Shown here: piece after piece, positions 19,278 through 28,575 of the stretch | Position numbering within the stretch: the stretch's first letter is position 1 | Layout: each line of letters opens with the position of its first letter | Assembly (NCBI GenBank): GCA_963750735.1 | Contig: CAVVRY010000012.1 | Span: forward strand, 62,001-126,000 | Direction: 5' to 3' | Length of the DNA stretch: 64,000 bases | Source: JANTGF01 sp963750735 | Lineage (GTDB): Bacteria; Bacteroidota; Bacteroidia; Bacteroidales; VadinHA17 | Program-made: the position numbers and the translations under genes | Notes under the pieces: generated by a model | The model's database searches: none | The model's input: the letters and a program-made list of their open reading frames with translations, nothing else | Told to the model about the DNA's origin: nothing

Positions 19278-21276
19278 ATGACTAAGACAAAAGCGATATT
19301 AATTATTTTTGTTTTAATTGTTGCCAGTTCTTTTAAGGCCTGGTCACAGGTTGTAATTTCTTCATTGGAAGGAGAATACAGGGATGGCCAGGTTTTTCTT
19401 ACATGGAATGAAACCAATATCACTGATAGTACTCATTTTAATGTATACCTGAGTAGTGTTCCTATTACTAGTGAAAACTTATCATCAGCTACAAAAGTTG
19501 GTCATCATATTGAGACCTCCAGTGCATGTGACTGGTGGCAGAATCCAGCATCCTTTTCTGCTGATTCAGTTGACAATAAAACCAATGGATTTAAATTACA
19601 TGATAGAACATTAGATCCTGCTTCCGGGTTATTTGTCCATACAGTCACATCTTCAGATCCTGTGCAGATATATTTTGCTGTCACTTATTCAAATGGAAGT
19701 TCAGAAGATCAAGAAATTGTCTCCGGTGAAAATTCATTACTTAATCCTGTTCAGGGAATGGTAAGTGAAGCTAAGCCAATTCCTTTGGATAATGCGCCCT
19801 TACCTGGAAATTCAAATGGGAAATCTCTAATATTTCAACTGCACGGACGAGGTAGTGATGCATCTGTAAGTGGTAACTCGAATTTTCTTTTTTTTGGTGA
19901 TAATTCGCATGGATGGAGGGAAGGACTTGCCAGGAAGTTTTATGTTGGAGAAACTGAGGAAAGCATAATTATCATGCCATATGATCGGACGTGGATCGGT
20001 AGACCACTTTTGTATAGTAGGGATATGCGGGATCATGTCCCGGCAATTAATACCTTTTGGTATGGATGCAATAATATGATATATGATGAAGAGCTTAGTC
20101 AGGATGGTGTAATGGTTGACTATACTGAAAAGTTTCTTCTTTACCTTGTTAAATGGGCCCAGGAATACTATGAAACAGATCCTGACAGAACTTACCTTCA
20201 AGGAACATCCATGGGAGGAGCAGGAGGAATTTCAGTAGGTTTTCACAATCCTGATGTGTTTGCACGCATTGAAAGCAAAGTGCCAATCGTTGCTTTTACG
20301 GATAAAAGTGGAAGTGATGAAAGGAGTAGTTTGTATCGTCTGGATGGGGTTTGTGGTAAGCCTTGCGACAGCACAATATACACATCAACTGGGATTCGCT
20401 TCATTGATTATATGAACGGGGAAAAAACTGTTCGGGAATTTAAAGGTGAATTACCTTATCTTGTCTTATGCAATGGTCGAAATGATGCATCTATACCTTG
20501 GATAAATAATCCTTCTTTTTACCAGGCACTTGATGAGACAAACAGAGGATTTTATTGCTATTGGGATAATGGAGCACACAATATGCATGATTCCCTACCT
20601 GAAGATTTCTCAAATCTATTTAGTTTAATCCCGGAAATAAGAAAGAGTAAAAGTTATCCTGCGTTTAGTGAATCTTCAATTAGTAAAGATCCAGGGAATG
20701 GAGAAAAAGACAATGGCGACATTGTTGGCTGGAAGAATAGGGGAATTTACTGGATTGAAGTTACGGAAACTGCTGATTCATGGAGCACCAAAATCTTTAC
20801 GAAAGGTGATTTTTTACAGTATCCTTCTTCTGTGAGTGTTACTCCACGAAATCTGACTCAGTTTAAACCTGGAAACAATGAGATGCTCATTGCTGACTAC
20901 TCAGGTTCGCAAAAATCAATACAAACCGATGAAAACGGAATTGTAAAAGTGGATGGGATAGTAATAAATTCATTACAAGATACTGTAAAGCTTACTATTT
21001 CTAAAACAGCGACCATTAAGGGACAAGTAAAATAGTCAAATGGAGCTTTCAGTCTATCCAAATCCTGTTAAAGAGAGACTTACGATAAATTTAACTAAAC
21101 TATACAAAAATGTTAAAGTTGAAATAGTTAATGGGAGTGGACAGCTCGTTTCCCAATCAGAGGTTCAATCGGTATCCGAATTACAAATACCATTTACCAA
21201 TAAACCAGGTCTTTATTTTATTAGAATCCAAACAAATGAAGGAACTGGTTCAGTAGTAAAAGTGATTAAAAATTAG
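19278..21276 (+). CDS. Secreted serine esterase with T9SS C-terminal sorting domain, frameshifted
   Basis: Signal peptide (MTKTKAILIIFVLIVASSFKAWSQ), an N-terminal fibronectin-like domain (about 25-150), then an alpha/beta-hydrolase. Its nucleophile motif is GTSMGG; NGRNDASIPW and DNGAHNMHD likely supply Asp and His. The substrate is unknown, possibly a polymer, as in secreted feruloyl or polyhydroxybutyrate-type esterases. The first frame stops at 21035. The next frame begins at once with MELSVYPNPVKERLTI and ends GLYFIRIQTNEGTGSVVKVIKN, a type A T9SS sorting domain. Removing one A from the AAAA at 21029-21032 joins them as GQVNSQMELSVYPNP. The protein would be exported through the type IX machinery, which fits gldD/gldE and porG in this window. 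Confidence 0.8.
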
Positions 21277-21302
21277 AATCTCGAAAATTATTTCGCTGCC
21301 TA

Positions 21303-22037
21303 TTATTTACTCCAATTTTGGCAAGCCTGGGAGACTATTTTAATTAAGTCTATATTTTTCTCAATGGCATTCCCAACAACAATAATATCTGCACCAGCAT
21401 TATAAAACTTATTTGCATCTTCTTCAGTTTTGATGCCTCCGCCAACAATCAATGGCACAGAAATGTTTTCTCGAACTGCTCTAATTACTTTTTCAGGCAC
21501 TGGCATACTTGTACCGCTGCCTCCTTCCAGGTAAATCAATTTCTGTCCGAGCATCTCACCTGCCATAGCAGTAGCGATAACAATTTCTTTTTTTTCAACA
21601 GGAATAGGATTCGTTTGACTCATATATTCAACTGCAGTCCTTTGTCCTGATCCCACAAGGATGTATCCTGTAGGAATAACTTCAAGGTTAAGTTTCTTAA
21701 TTATTGGTGCGGCAACTACATGATTCCCTATCAAATATTCAGTATTCCGTCCTGATATTAGTGACATTAATAAAATTCCATCAGCTTTTCCCGATATTTG
21801 TATTAAGCTACCAGGGAATAACAAAACTGGAATATCTGTTAATGATTTTATTGTTTCAATGGGCTTATCCAATGTGTTTGAAACAAGACTTCCTCCAATA
21901 AAAATAAAATCTACCTGTGATTGGTGTGCTGCTGAAATAGTTTTGACTAATGCACTATGAGAATAGTTTTCCGGGTCAATTAATAGTGCAAAGAATTTCC
22001 TTTTTCCTATATTTTCATTGATAAAATTGTAAATCAT
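21303..22037 (-). CDS. Geranylgeranylglyceryl/heptaprenylglyceryl phosphate synthase (PcrB-like)
   Basis: 244 residues from the ATG at 22037, which overlaps the upstream TGA as ATGA; a longer frame exists but this start implies translational coupling. It has the TIM-barrel features of the family: ALLIDPENY, FIFIGGS, YLEGGSGTSMPVP, LIVGGGIKTEEDA and DIIVVGNAIE. It joins a polyprenyl diphosphate to sn-glycerol-1-phosphate, making an archaeal-type ether lipid precursor. Bacteroidota carry this enzyme, but its cellular product there is poorly defined. It is the last gene of the mutY-ssb-gldE-gldD-ppt operon. Confidence 0.88.
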   Translation of the reverse strand: MIYNFINENIGKRKFFALLIDPENYSHSALVKTISAAHQSQVDFIFIGGSLVSNTLDKPIETIKSLTDIPVLLFPGSLIQISGKADGILLMSLISGRNTEYLIGNHVVAAPIIKKLNLEVIPTGYILVGSGQRTAVEYMSQTNPIPVEKKEIVIATAMAGEMLGQKLIYLEGGSGTSMPVPEKVIRAVRENISVPLIVGGGIKTEEDANKFYNAGADIIVVGNAIEKNIDLIKIVSQACQNWSK

Positions 22038-22678
22038 ATACTTAATGGTTTGCAACACATAACAACAACATAATTATCCATTTTAAAATATTGCATATTG
22101 AACTCATCGTGTTTCTTCTCAGAATGCACAAAACCTTTTATCTCACCTTTTTCTGATACTTCAAATGGTTTAATAAATAAGTGTAGTTTGAAATTTAATT
22201 CGTTTTTATCGCAAATCTTGTACAAAGCTTCTTTCGCACACCAATGTATATACATATGATACCTCCTTAGACCAGGATCAGTGCTAATTTTTTCCATTGG
22301 GTGAATAAATTTATCGGCAATGTTCTCAATACGATGGGACATGAATTCAAGATCAATTCCTACTTTTTTTGTCTTACTTAATAAAATAGAAGTTAGCTTG
22401 TGAGAATGAGTTATACTTATTTGAAATGAGTTGTCTTTAACGTAGGGTTTGTTAGTCTTGTCATAAATAATTCTGGCTTTTTCACCAGCCAGCTCTCTAA
22501 GAAGGATTCTAACACTAAGAAATTCAAGCTTTCTATTATAATTTTTAAATCCATCCAGTCTTACTTGCTCATAAGTTTCTAAGTGAACCTGTGAACGCAA
22601 AGTGTCAAGATCTTCGGTTATCTCCCAGGTGCCCAGAATACAATCTTTTGGCATTTCTTTTTTTGCGATAAGACCCAT
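22034..22678 (-). CDS. 4'-phosphopantetheinyl transferase superfamily protein
   Basis: 214 residues. The family signature is present: VGIDLE (metal-binding Asp and Glu) and WCAKEALYK (Glu and Lys), with ISITHSHK upstream. It transfers phosphopantetheine from CoA to carrier proteins. The size fits the Sfp/AcpT class rather than the short AcpS. It overlaps the GGGP synthase gene by 4 bp and follows gldD by 63 bp, so it is probably part of the same transcript. The target carrier protein is unknown. Confidence 0.88.
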   Translation of the reverse strand: MGLIAKKEMPKDCILGTWEITEDLDTLRSQVHLETYEQVRLDGFKNYNRKLEFLSVRILLRELAGEKARIIYDKTNKPYVKDNSFQISITHSHKLTSILLSKTKKVGIDLEFMSHRIENIADKFIHPMEKISTDPGLRRYHMYIHWCAKEALYKICDKNELNFKLHLFIKPFEVSEKGEIKGFVHSEKKHDEFNMQYFKMDNYVVVMCCKPLSI

Positions 22679-22741
22679 TTCCGAATTTGTTATTTAAAAA
22701 TCGGGGTAATAGAGATAAAAATGGAAATTAATCAAATATAA

Positions 22742-23332
22742 TTAATTCCATTCAAATGTGTCAATAAAGTGGATGACATCCTGCCGGAAAAAATCAATTA
22801 CAGGTGCTAGAGAATCCTTTTCAACCCTGGTTTTGAAATAGAGGGCACCTCTTAAAAAATGATCGGTACTGTCAGTTAAAAAAAATTGAACAGAGGAGGC
22901 AGCATTTCCTTCAATATCATAAAGGATACCATATACACGATCCATATCTTTATTTATTAAATGCTCATTAATAGCATCGGCTTTAACAGTATGTTTATAT
23001 GCCAATGTGTGAGCATCTTCTAGAACAGCGTTTAGATTACCTTTAACTTCAATATAACTAATATGTATACTGCCATTGTAATCAGGAAAATCTATATTGA
23101 TCCAACAAGGTTCTGAGTTAGGACTATTATCTTTATTTACAATAGAATATAAAGGGTATTCAAATGAATATGGACAATTGCCCTTGTATAGTTGATATTT
23201 TTTCTGGGGAAAATCAATTCTATAATAACCTCTGGGCTTCGGGGTGTACTTATTACGACATCCAGAAAATAAAATCAGAGAAATGATAAATATTAGGTGG
23301 ATTATTCTATTGATGTTATTTCGATTCATCAT
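22742..23332 (-). CDS. gldD: Gliding motility / T9SS lipoprotein GldD
   Basis: 196 residues. Lipoprotein signal (LIFIISLILFSGCRN, lipobox Cys near residue 25) followed by KYTPKPRGYYRIDFPQKKY, the GldD hallmark. It is needed for gliding and T9SS function in flavobacteria and sits in the envelope. Its ATGATG start overlaps the end of gldE by 17 bp, suggesting coupling. The gene order ssb-gldE-gldD agrees with the conserved cluster. Confidence 0.93.
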   Translation of the reverse strand: MMNRNNINRIIHLIFIISLILFSGCRNKYTPKPRGYYRIDFPQKKYQLYKGNCPYSFEYPLYSIVNKDNSPNSEPCWINIDFPDYNGSIHISYIEVKGNLNAVLEDAHTLAYKHTVKADAINEHLINKDMDRVYGILYDIEGNAASSVQFFLTDSTDHFLRGALYFKTRVEKDSLAPVIDFFRQDVIHFIDTFEWN

Positions 23333-24657
23333 TCCCTGAATTCATGGTCACTTTAATTTTCTTTATTCGCCTTTTGTCTACTGATTGAATGGTAAAAACA
23401 AAATCATTAAGCTTAAAAGTTGCATTTTGCTCTGGAATTTCTCCACTTATCTCAAGGATTAATCCTGCAAGAGTATCTGCATCTCCTTTAATATCATCGA
23501 AAATATCATCTGGCTTATCTACTACCTTGAAGAAATCATTTAAAAGTGTTTTGCCCTCAAATATGAATGTATTGTCATTTACTTTTGAATAGAAACTTTC
23601 CTCTTCATCGAATTCATCAGTAATTTCACCAACTATTTCTTCAAGTATGTCTTCAAGAGTAACTACCCCGCTTGTACCCCCATATTCATCGATTACGATT
23701 GCCATGTGAATTTTACTTGATTGAAATTCCTTCAACAAGTCGTTAATTTTTTTTGATTCAGGAACAAAGTAGGGTGGCCTAATCAATGATTGCCATTTAA
23801 AATCCTCCTTTTTATGAATATGAGGTAATAAATCCTTTATGTACAAAATACCTTTTATTTGATCAAATGATTCAGAAAAAATTGGAATTCTGGAATAACC
23901 TGCTTCCAGAATATTCTTAATCAAATCAGGAAAGGTAATAGCAATATCAATTGCGAAAACATCAATCCTTGATCTCATGATTTCCTGAACATCAATATTC
24001 CCAAATTTTACAATGCCTTTTAAAATATGTTCATCCTCGGGAATTTCAGTAGCCGATAATTCGAGTGCGTCAGAAAGTTGATCCATTGAAATGGACTCTT
24101 TTTTCTTCGACAATCTCTTGTTAACGAAAGAAGTAGAAGAAACCATAACTACAACAATTGGGTAGAATATTTTTTCAAGAATATATATTGTAGGTGCCAT
24201 TCGAAGTGAAAACTTAGTAGCGTTAACATTGGCATAAATTTTCGGAATGATTTCACCAAATAGCAATAAAATAAAAGTAATCAGTACTATTTGAACTATA
24301 AACCCCAAGACTTTAGCTCCTGCAAAATCTACCAGCGAGTTAGTAATATAACTGGAAAGAATTACTATACCAACATTTACCAGGTTGTTCACCACGAGTA
24401 TCGTTCCAAGGAGTTCCTCAGGTCTACTATGCAACGAAATAAGTTTTTCGGCATTTTTAGATTTGGTGTTATCGAACTTTATTAAGGTCAGAAGGTGAAA
24501 GTGAGAAAAATGCCACCTCTGAACCTGAGATAAGGCCAGAGCAAATCAATAAAAATACCAACACAATTAGCCCGATTATTATACCAAGGGTAGGAGGGTG
24601 GAATAATACGTTCAGCTCAACCATGAAAATAAGCGGGATTGGGTCATCTGGTTCCAA
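23316..24657 (-). CDS. gldE: GldE, CorC/HlyC-type CBS membrane protein, frameshifted
   Basis: An N-terminal frame (24657-24469) holds the first membrane helix and LISGSEVAFFSLSPSDLNK. The main frame to 23316 holds further DUF21/CNNM membrane segments, paired CBS domains (SRIPIFSESFDQIKGILYIK, VIDEYGGTSGVVTLEDILEE) and the CorC_HlyC C-terminal domain. Dropping one A from the AAA that encodes the Lys of DLNK (plus-strand TTT at 24478-24480) joins DLNK to FDNTKSKNAEKLISLHSRPEE. The repaired protein is about 446 residues, as expected. GldE supports GldD function in gliding/T9SS and may resemble an ion transporter. Confidence 0.9.
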
Positions 24658-24685
24658 AATGATTATTTAAAAGTTTGTCAAATTG

Positions 24686-25156
24686 CTAGAATGGAAGATC
24701 GTCATCTTCCTGTGGCCCAGAATTAACACCAAATGCATCAGCGGTAGAATCTCCTTTATTAGTAGTTTCATTTTGAGACTCAGCATTTTGTCCAGGATCC
24801 TGATCGCCTGATTGAGAGGATTGATCCTCTGATTTTCTGCCAAGCATTTGCATGTTGTCAGCAACTATTTCAGTAATATAACGTTTATTACCGTCTTTAT
24901 CCTCATAAGAACGGCTTCTTATTTTACCTTCAATATAGAGTGGGGTTCCTTTTTTGACCCATTTCTCAGCGACTTCTGCAAGTTTCCTCCAAAGTACAAC
25001 ATTATGCCATTCAGTATTCGTTACTTTATCGCCACTCTTATTTGTATAGGTTTCACTTGTAGCAAGGGGAAATTTTGTTACAACAACTCCATTGTCCAGA
25101 TATCTTACCTCAGGATCACGTCCTACATTTCCTAACAAAATTACTTTATTTATCAT
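24686..25156 (-). CDS. ssb: Single-stranded DNA-binding protein
   Basis: 156 residues. OB fold at 1-105 (MINKVILLGNVGRDPEVR, TEWHNVVLWRKLAE, YIEGKIRSRSYED), a Gln/Asn/Ser-rich linker, and the acidic tip EDDDLPF that recruits replication and repair proteins. It is the second gene of the leftward mutY operon, followed by gldE after 28 bp. Confidence 0.96.
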   Translation of the reverse strand: MINKVILLGNVGRDPEVRYLDNGVVVTKFPLATSETYTNKSGDKVTNTEWHNVVLWRKLAEVAEKWVKKGTPLYIEGKIRSRSYEDKDGNKRYITEIVADNMQMLGRKSEDQSSQSGDQDPGQNAESQNETTNKGDSTADAFGVNSGPQEDDDLPF

Positions 25157-25229
25157 ATGTTAAACTCAAGTTAAAAGATTCTGTAAAAGTAGAAATATTA
25201 TGCAGATTTTCAAATTGTATTAGTTGGTA

Positions 25230-26306
25230 TTAGTCCATCTTATATTTTTCAATAAAAGATATAAGAGGTTTGGGAAATGCTAGTTTTTTTATGTCTTTCT
25301 TATTGATTTTCAAAAATATGGTATCTGGCAGTCTAACCTCAGGACTTAATTCAAGTAGATAAAATTCCCCTTTTATTATCTGGTGAGTTAATAAATGATG
25401 AAAGCCGCCACTTAATTTTGAAATGGCAAGCTTTTCAATAGGAATACTTAGAAGGCTTTCAAACATTTTTAAAACCGCCTTTTGATTTGATTTATTTTCA
25501 GTTTCTACCATGGGGAATTGGTAAAGATCTGGCCAGATATTATTTTTTCCTCTTTTTTGGACATAAGTTTGCTGCTTACAGCTTACTACTAAAAAGTGAA
25601 AGTATCGGGTCTTTTTCTTGACTTTCACTTTTTTTGGTGGATATTCACTAACTCTATTATGTTGAAAGGCAAAACACAATTCCTTTAAAATACATTCGCT
25701 ACATGATGGATTTGTTGGAACACAATGTAATGCACCAAATTCCATTATGGCCTGGTTGTGGTCACCCGGGTTTTCTTTAGAAAGTATTTCATTTGCCTTT
25801 TTATGTATTTTCGAATCGAACTCTTTGGAATTTGTATTATTAATACCAAATAATCTAGAAAGCACTCTTATAACATTACCATCTACAGTAGCTGCAGGTT
25901 CATTTCCTGAAATTGAAGCAATAGCTGCTGCTGTGTATTTGCCAATTCCTTTTAGACTTAATAGACTATCATAATTGTTTGGAAACGATCCATTAAATCT
26001 GGTTTTGACCATTTTTGCAGCAGTTATCATATTTATGGCTCTATTATAATAACCAAGTCCTTGCCAAATTTTCATTACCTTTTCAGGATCAGATTCAGCA
26101 AGAGAAGTAACATCAGGAAATGCCTCCGTAAACTTAAAATAATAAGATAATCCCTGATTTACACGTGTTTGCTGTAAAATTATTTCCGAAACCCAAATAA
26201 AATAGGGATCCTTGGTTTCTCTCCAGGGCAGGTCTCTTTTATTAATATTATACCAGTTTAATAAAATTTCAGATATATTGGCAGGTTGTGTCAACATAAT
26301 TTTCAT
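25230..26306 (-). CDS. mutY: A/G-specific adenine DNA glycosylase
   Basis: 358 residues. It removes adenine mispaired with 8-oxoguanine. Catalytic Glu in EIILQQTRV, helix-hairpin-helix LKGIGKYTAAA, catalytic Asp in VDGNVIRVLSRL, and four cysteines spaced C-x6-C-x2-C-x5-C (CVPTNPSCSECILKELC) for the 4Fe-4S cluster. The C-terminal Nudix-like domain carries GGFHHLLTHQ for 8-oxoG recognition. First gene of the leftward operon and divergent from HU, with 113 bp shared upstream. Confidence 0.95.
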   Translation of the reverse strand: MKIMLTQPANISEILLNWYNINKRDLPWRETKDPYFIWVSEIILQQTRVNQGLSYYFKFTEAFPDVTSLAESDPEKVMKIWQGLGYYNRAINMITAAKMVKTRFNGSFPNNYDSLLSLKGIGKYTAAAIASISGNEPAATVDGNVIRVLSRLFGINNTNSKEFDSKIHKKANEILSKENPGDHNQAIMEFGALHCVPTNPSCSECILKELCFAFQHNRVSEYPPKKVKVKKKTRYFHFLVVSCKQQTYVQKRGKNNIWPDLYQFPMVETENKSNQKAVLKMFESLLSIPIEKLAISKLSGGFHHLLTHQIIKGEFYLLELSPEVRLPDTIFLKINKKDIKKLAFPKPLISFIEKYKMD

Positions 26307-26333
26307 AATTGCCTCAAAAATAATAGTATAACA

Positions 26334-26366
26334 TTTGATATATAATTAAAAAACTTTTTATATTTG
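26334..26366 (+). promoter_or_regulatory. Promoter of the HU gene
   Basis: TTTG (26334-26337) and TATATTTG (26359-26366), separated by 21 bp, 53 bp before the ATG. It is close to the TTTG/TAnnTTTG consensus. Confidence 0.55.
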
Positions 26367-26419
26367 CAGTCCCTAAAGATATTATTTATTTAAAGTATTG
26401 ATAATTAAAGATTTTAAAA

Positions 26420-26704
26420 ATGACTAAAGCAGACATTGTAAACGAGATTTCAAAAAGTACAGGAATTGAAAAGGTAACTGTTCAGAAAACAGTTGAAGCA
26501 TTTATGGAAACAGTGAAGGGTTCCCTAGTAAAAGATAAAAATGTTTATTTAAGAGGATTTGGTAGCTTTATCGTTAAGAAAAGAGCGAAGAAAACAGCAA
26601 GGAATATTTCTAAGAATACAACTATAATCATTCCCGAGCATTTTATACCTTCCTTCAAACCTGCAAAATCATTTGTGAATAAGGTTAAGAAAAACGTAAA
26701 GTAG
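26420..26704 (+). CDS. HU/IHF-family DNA-binding protein
   Basis: 94 residues. The fold is typical: MTKADIVNEISKSTG, VQKTVEAFMETVKGSL, then RGFGSFIVKKRAKKTARN and a variable basic arm. The usual arm tip (GRNPxTG) is replaced by NISKNTTIIIPEH, as in the HU of this locus in other Bacteroidota. It binds and bends DNA. The next gene encodes a very small basic protein, then RNase G. Confidence 0.93.
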   Translation: MTKADIVNEISKSTGIEKVTVQKTVEAFMETVKGSLVKDKNVYLRGFGSFIVKKRAKKTARNISKNTTIIIPEHFIPSFKPAKSFVNKVKKNVK

Positions 26705-26730
26705 TATTAAAGCGATTAAATTAGTTTAAT

Positions 26731-26823
26731 ATGCCAAGCGGAAAGAAGAGAAAGAGACATAAGATGGCAACCCACAAACGTAAAAAGCGTTTGAGGAAAA
26801 ACAGACATAAGAAGAGGAAATAA
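26731..26823 (+). CDS. 30-residue highly basic protein (AURKAIP1/COX24-type)
   Basis: A 30-codon frame starts with ATG at 26731 and ends TAA at 26821-26823. It begins MPSGKKRKRHKM and contains THKRKKRLRKNRHK; over half of the residues are Lys, Arg or His. This short protein is conserved between HU and RNase G in Bacteroidota and is assigned to the AURKAIP1/COX24 family, whose mitochondrial member is small-subunit ribosomal protein mS38. A ribosomal location is therefore likely but inferred. A terminator follows 33 bp downstream. Confidence 0.85.
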   Translation: MPSGKKRKRHKMATHKRKKRLRKNRHKKRK

Positions 26824-26856
26824 TACCTTTTACAATCTTATCGTATTGACTTTACT

Positions 26857-26888
26857 AAACCTAAAGATCCGTTCGGGCCTTTAGGTTT
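26857..26888 (+). terminator. Hairpin terminator after the small basic protein gene
   Basis: AAACCTAAAG (26857-26866) pairs perfectly with CTTTAGGTTT (26879-26888) around a 12-base loop. The following sequence is only moderately T-rich (ATTCTGTT), so termination may be partial and allow read-through into rng. Confidence 0.6.
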
Positions 26889-26948
26889 ATTCTGTTATTC
26901 CCTGTGTTGCTAGGGTTTGAAATTTGAATCAGTTAATTTGTTGGTGTT

Positions 26949-28517
26949 GTGAGTAATGAAATAGTGATTGATGTAACCTCTAAGGCAATAACAATAGCGC
27001 TTTTAGAGGAGAAAAGACTGATTGAACTTACTAAAGAAAAGAGTAGTCTGCAATTTTCAGTTGGAGACGTTTACCTTGGAAAAGTACGCAAAATCATGCC
27101 TGGACTCAATGCTGCATTTATTGATGTAGGATATGAGAAAGATGCTTTTTTGCATTATCTTGATCTGGGTGCACAATTTAATTCCCTTAGTAAATATCTT
27201 AGCCTCATTTTGTCAAAAAGAGGCAAGCCCATAATCCCCTTACCTAAGTTCAGAACTGAACCTGATATTCCAAAAGATGGTAAAATATCGAATGTTCTCA
27301 AATCTGGTCAGCAAATTTTAGTACAAATAGCCAAGGAACCAATCTCTATGAAAGGTCCAAGGTTGACATCTGAAATATCTATTGCTGGAAGGAATCTTGT
27401 CCTTATGCCTTTCTCTGATAAGGTATCAGTATCTCAGAAAATTGAGTCAATAGAAGAGCGGAATCGTTTAAAGAGACTTTTATTGAGCATAAAGCCAAAA
27501 AACTATGGCGTTATTATTCGCACGGTAGCAGAAGGAAAAAAAGTAGCTGTACTTGATGCTGAGTTGAGAAAGCTTGTAGAGAAGTGGGAAGGTGCAACTG
27601 AACAATTGAAAAATGCTACCCCTCCAAAGTTAATAGTCAGCGAACTTAATCGAACTGAAGCCCTGCTAAGAGACATTCTGAATGTCTCCTTTAATAGTAT
27701 ATATGTTAATGATAAGGCAATTCATAGGGAAGTAAAGGACTATATTGGAACCATCGCTCCTGAAAAGGCAAATATTGTAAAATTGTATCAGGGGAAAGCG
27801 CCCATTTTTGAGCACTTTGGGATAAACAAGCAGATTAAATCGCTATTCGGTAAAACAGTTTCATTTAAGAATGGTTCATACTTAATTATTGAACATACTG
27901 AAGCACTTCATGTAATTGATGTAAATAGTGGGAACAGATCGAAGACCGGGGATGACCAGGAAACAAATGCATTACGTGTAAATTTATCTGCCGCTGAAGA
28001 AATTGCTAAACAATTACGCTTGCGCGACATGGGTGGTATTATTGTTGTCGATTTTATTGATATGGTAACATCTGAAAACAGGCAAATGTTACTTGAAAAG
28101 ATGAAAGAAGCCATGTCTACCGATCGCGCAAAACATAATATTCTTCCTTTAAGTAAATTTGGCCTCTTACAGGTAACTAGGCAGAGGGTGCGTCCTGAAA
28201 TGTTTATCGAAACGTTGGAAAATTGCCCAACCTGTTTAGGTACAGGAAAGGCTGCACCTAGTATCATGTTTATTGAGGAAATTGAACATACCCTTCAGCA
28301 AGTGCTGGGAAAGCAAAAATTCACTAAACTTACTTTAAGTGTTCATCCATACATTGCGGCATACATTGAGAAAGGATTCTTTTCAATTTTGAGAAATTGG
28401 AGAAAAAAATTAAAGTGTAAGATCACTCTGCAATCCAATAGTTCATATAGCTTCATGGAATATCATATATTTGATACCTATAAAGATGAAGTGATATTAA
28501 ACGGAATGTCGGATTAG
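26949..28517 (+). CDS. rng: Ribonuclease G/E family endoribonuclease
   Basis: 522 residues, starting with GTG at 26949 (SNEIVIDV). S1 domain at about 35-135 with the family's Bacteroidota insertion. Catalytic DVNSGNRS and VDFIDM supply the two metal-binding aspartates, and CPTCLGTG is the zinc-link. It lacks the long C-terminal scaffold of RNase E, so it matches RNase G. It processes rRNA and decays mRNA in the cytoplasm. Confidence 0.95.
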   Translation: MSNEIVIDVTSKAITIALLEEKRLIELTKEKSSLQFSVGDVYLGKVRKIMPGLNAAFIDVGYEKDAFLHYLDLGAQFNSLSKYLSLILSKRGKPIIPLPKFRTEPDIPKDGKISNVLKSGQQILVQIAKEPISMKGPRLTSEISIAGRNLVLMPFSDKVSVSQKIESIEERNRLKRLLLSIKPKNYGVIIRTVAEGKKVAVLDAELRKLVEKWEGATEQLKNATPPKLIVSELNRTEALLRDILNVSFNSIYVNDKAIHREVKDYIGTIAPEKANIVKLYQGKAPIFEHFGINKQIKSLFGKTVSFKNGSYLIIEHTEALHVIDVNSGNRSKTGDDQETNALRVNLSAAEEIAKQLRLRDMGGIIVVDFIDMVTSENRQMLLEKMKEAMSTDRAKHNILPLSKFGLLQVTRQRVRPEMFIETLENCPTCLGTGKAAPSIMFIEEIEHTLQQVLGKQKFTKLTLSVHPYIAAYIEKGFFSILRNWRKKLKCKITLQSNSSYSFMEYHIFDTYKDEVILNGMSD

Positions 28518-28575
28518 TGACACTATAAATTCACAATTTACCTTATTTTTGTTGAATATTTTTAAATCTTATAAT

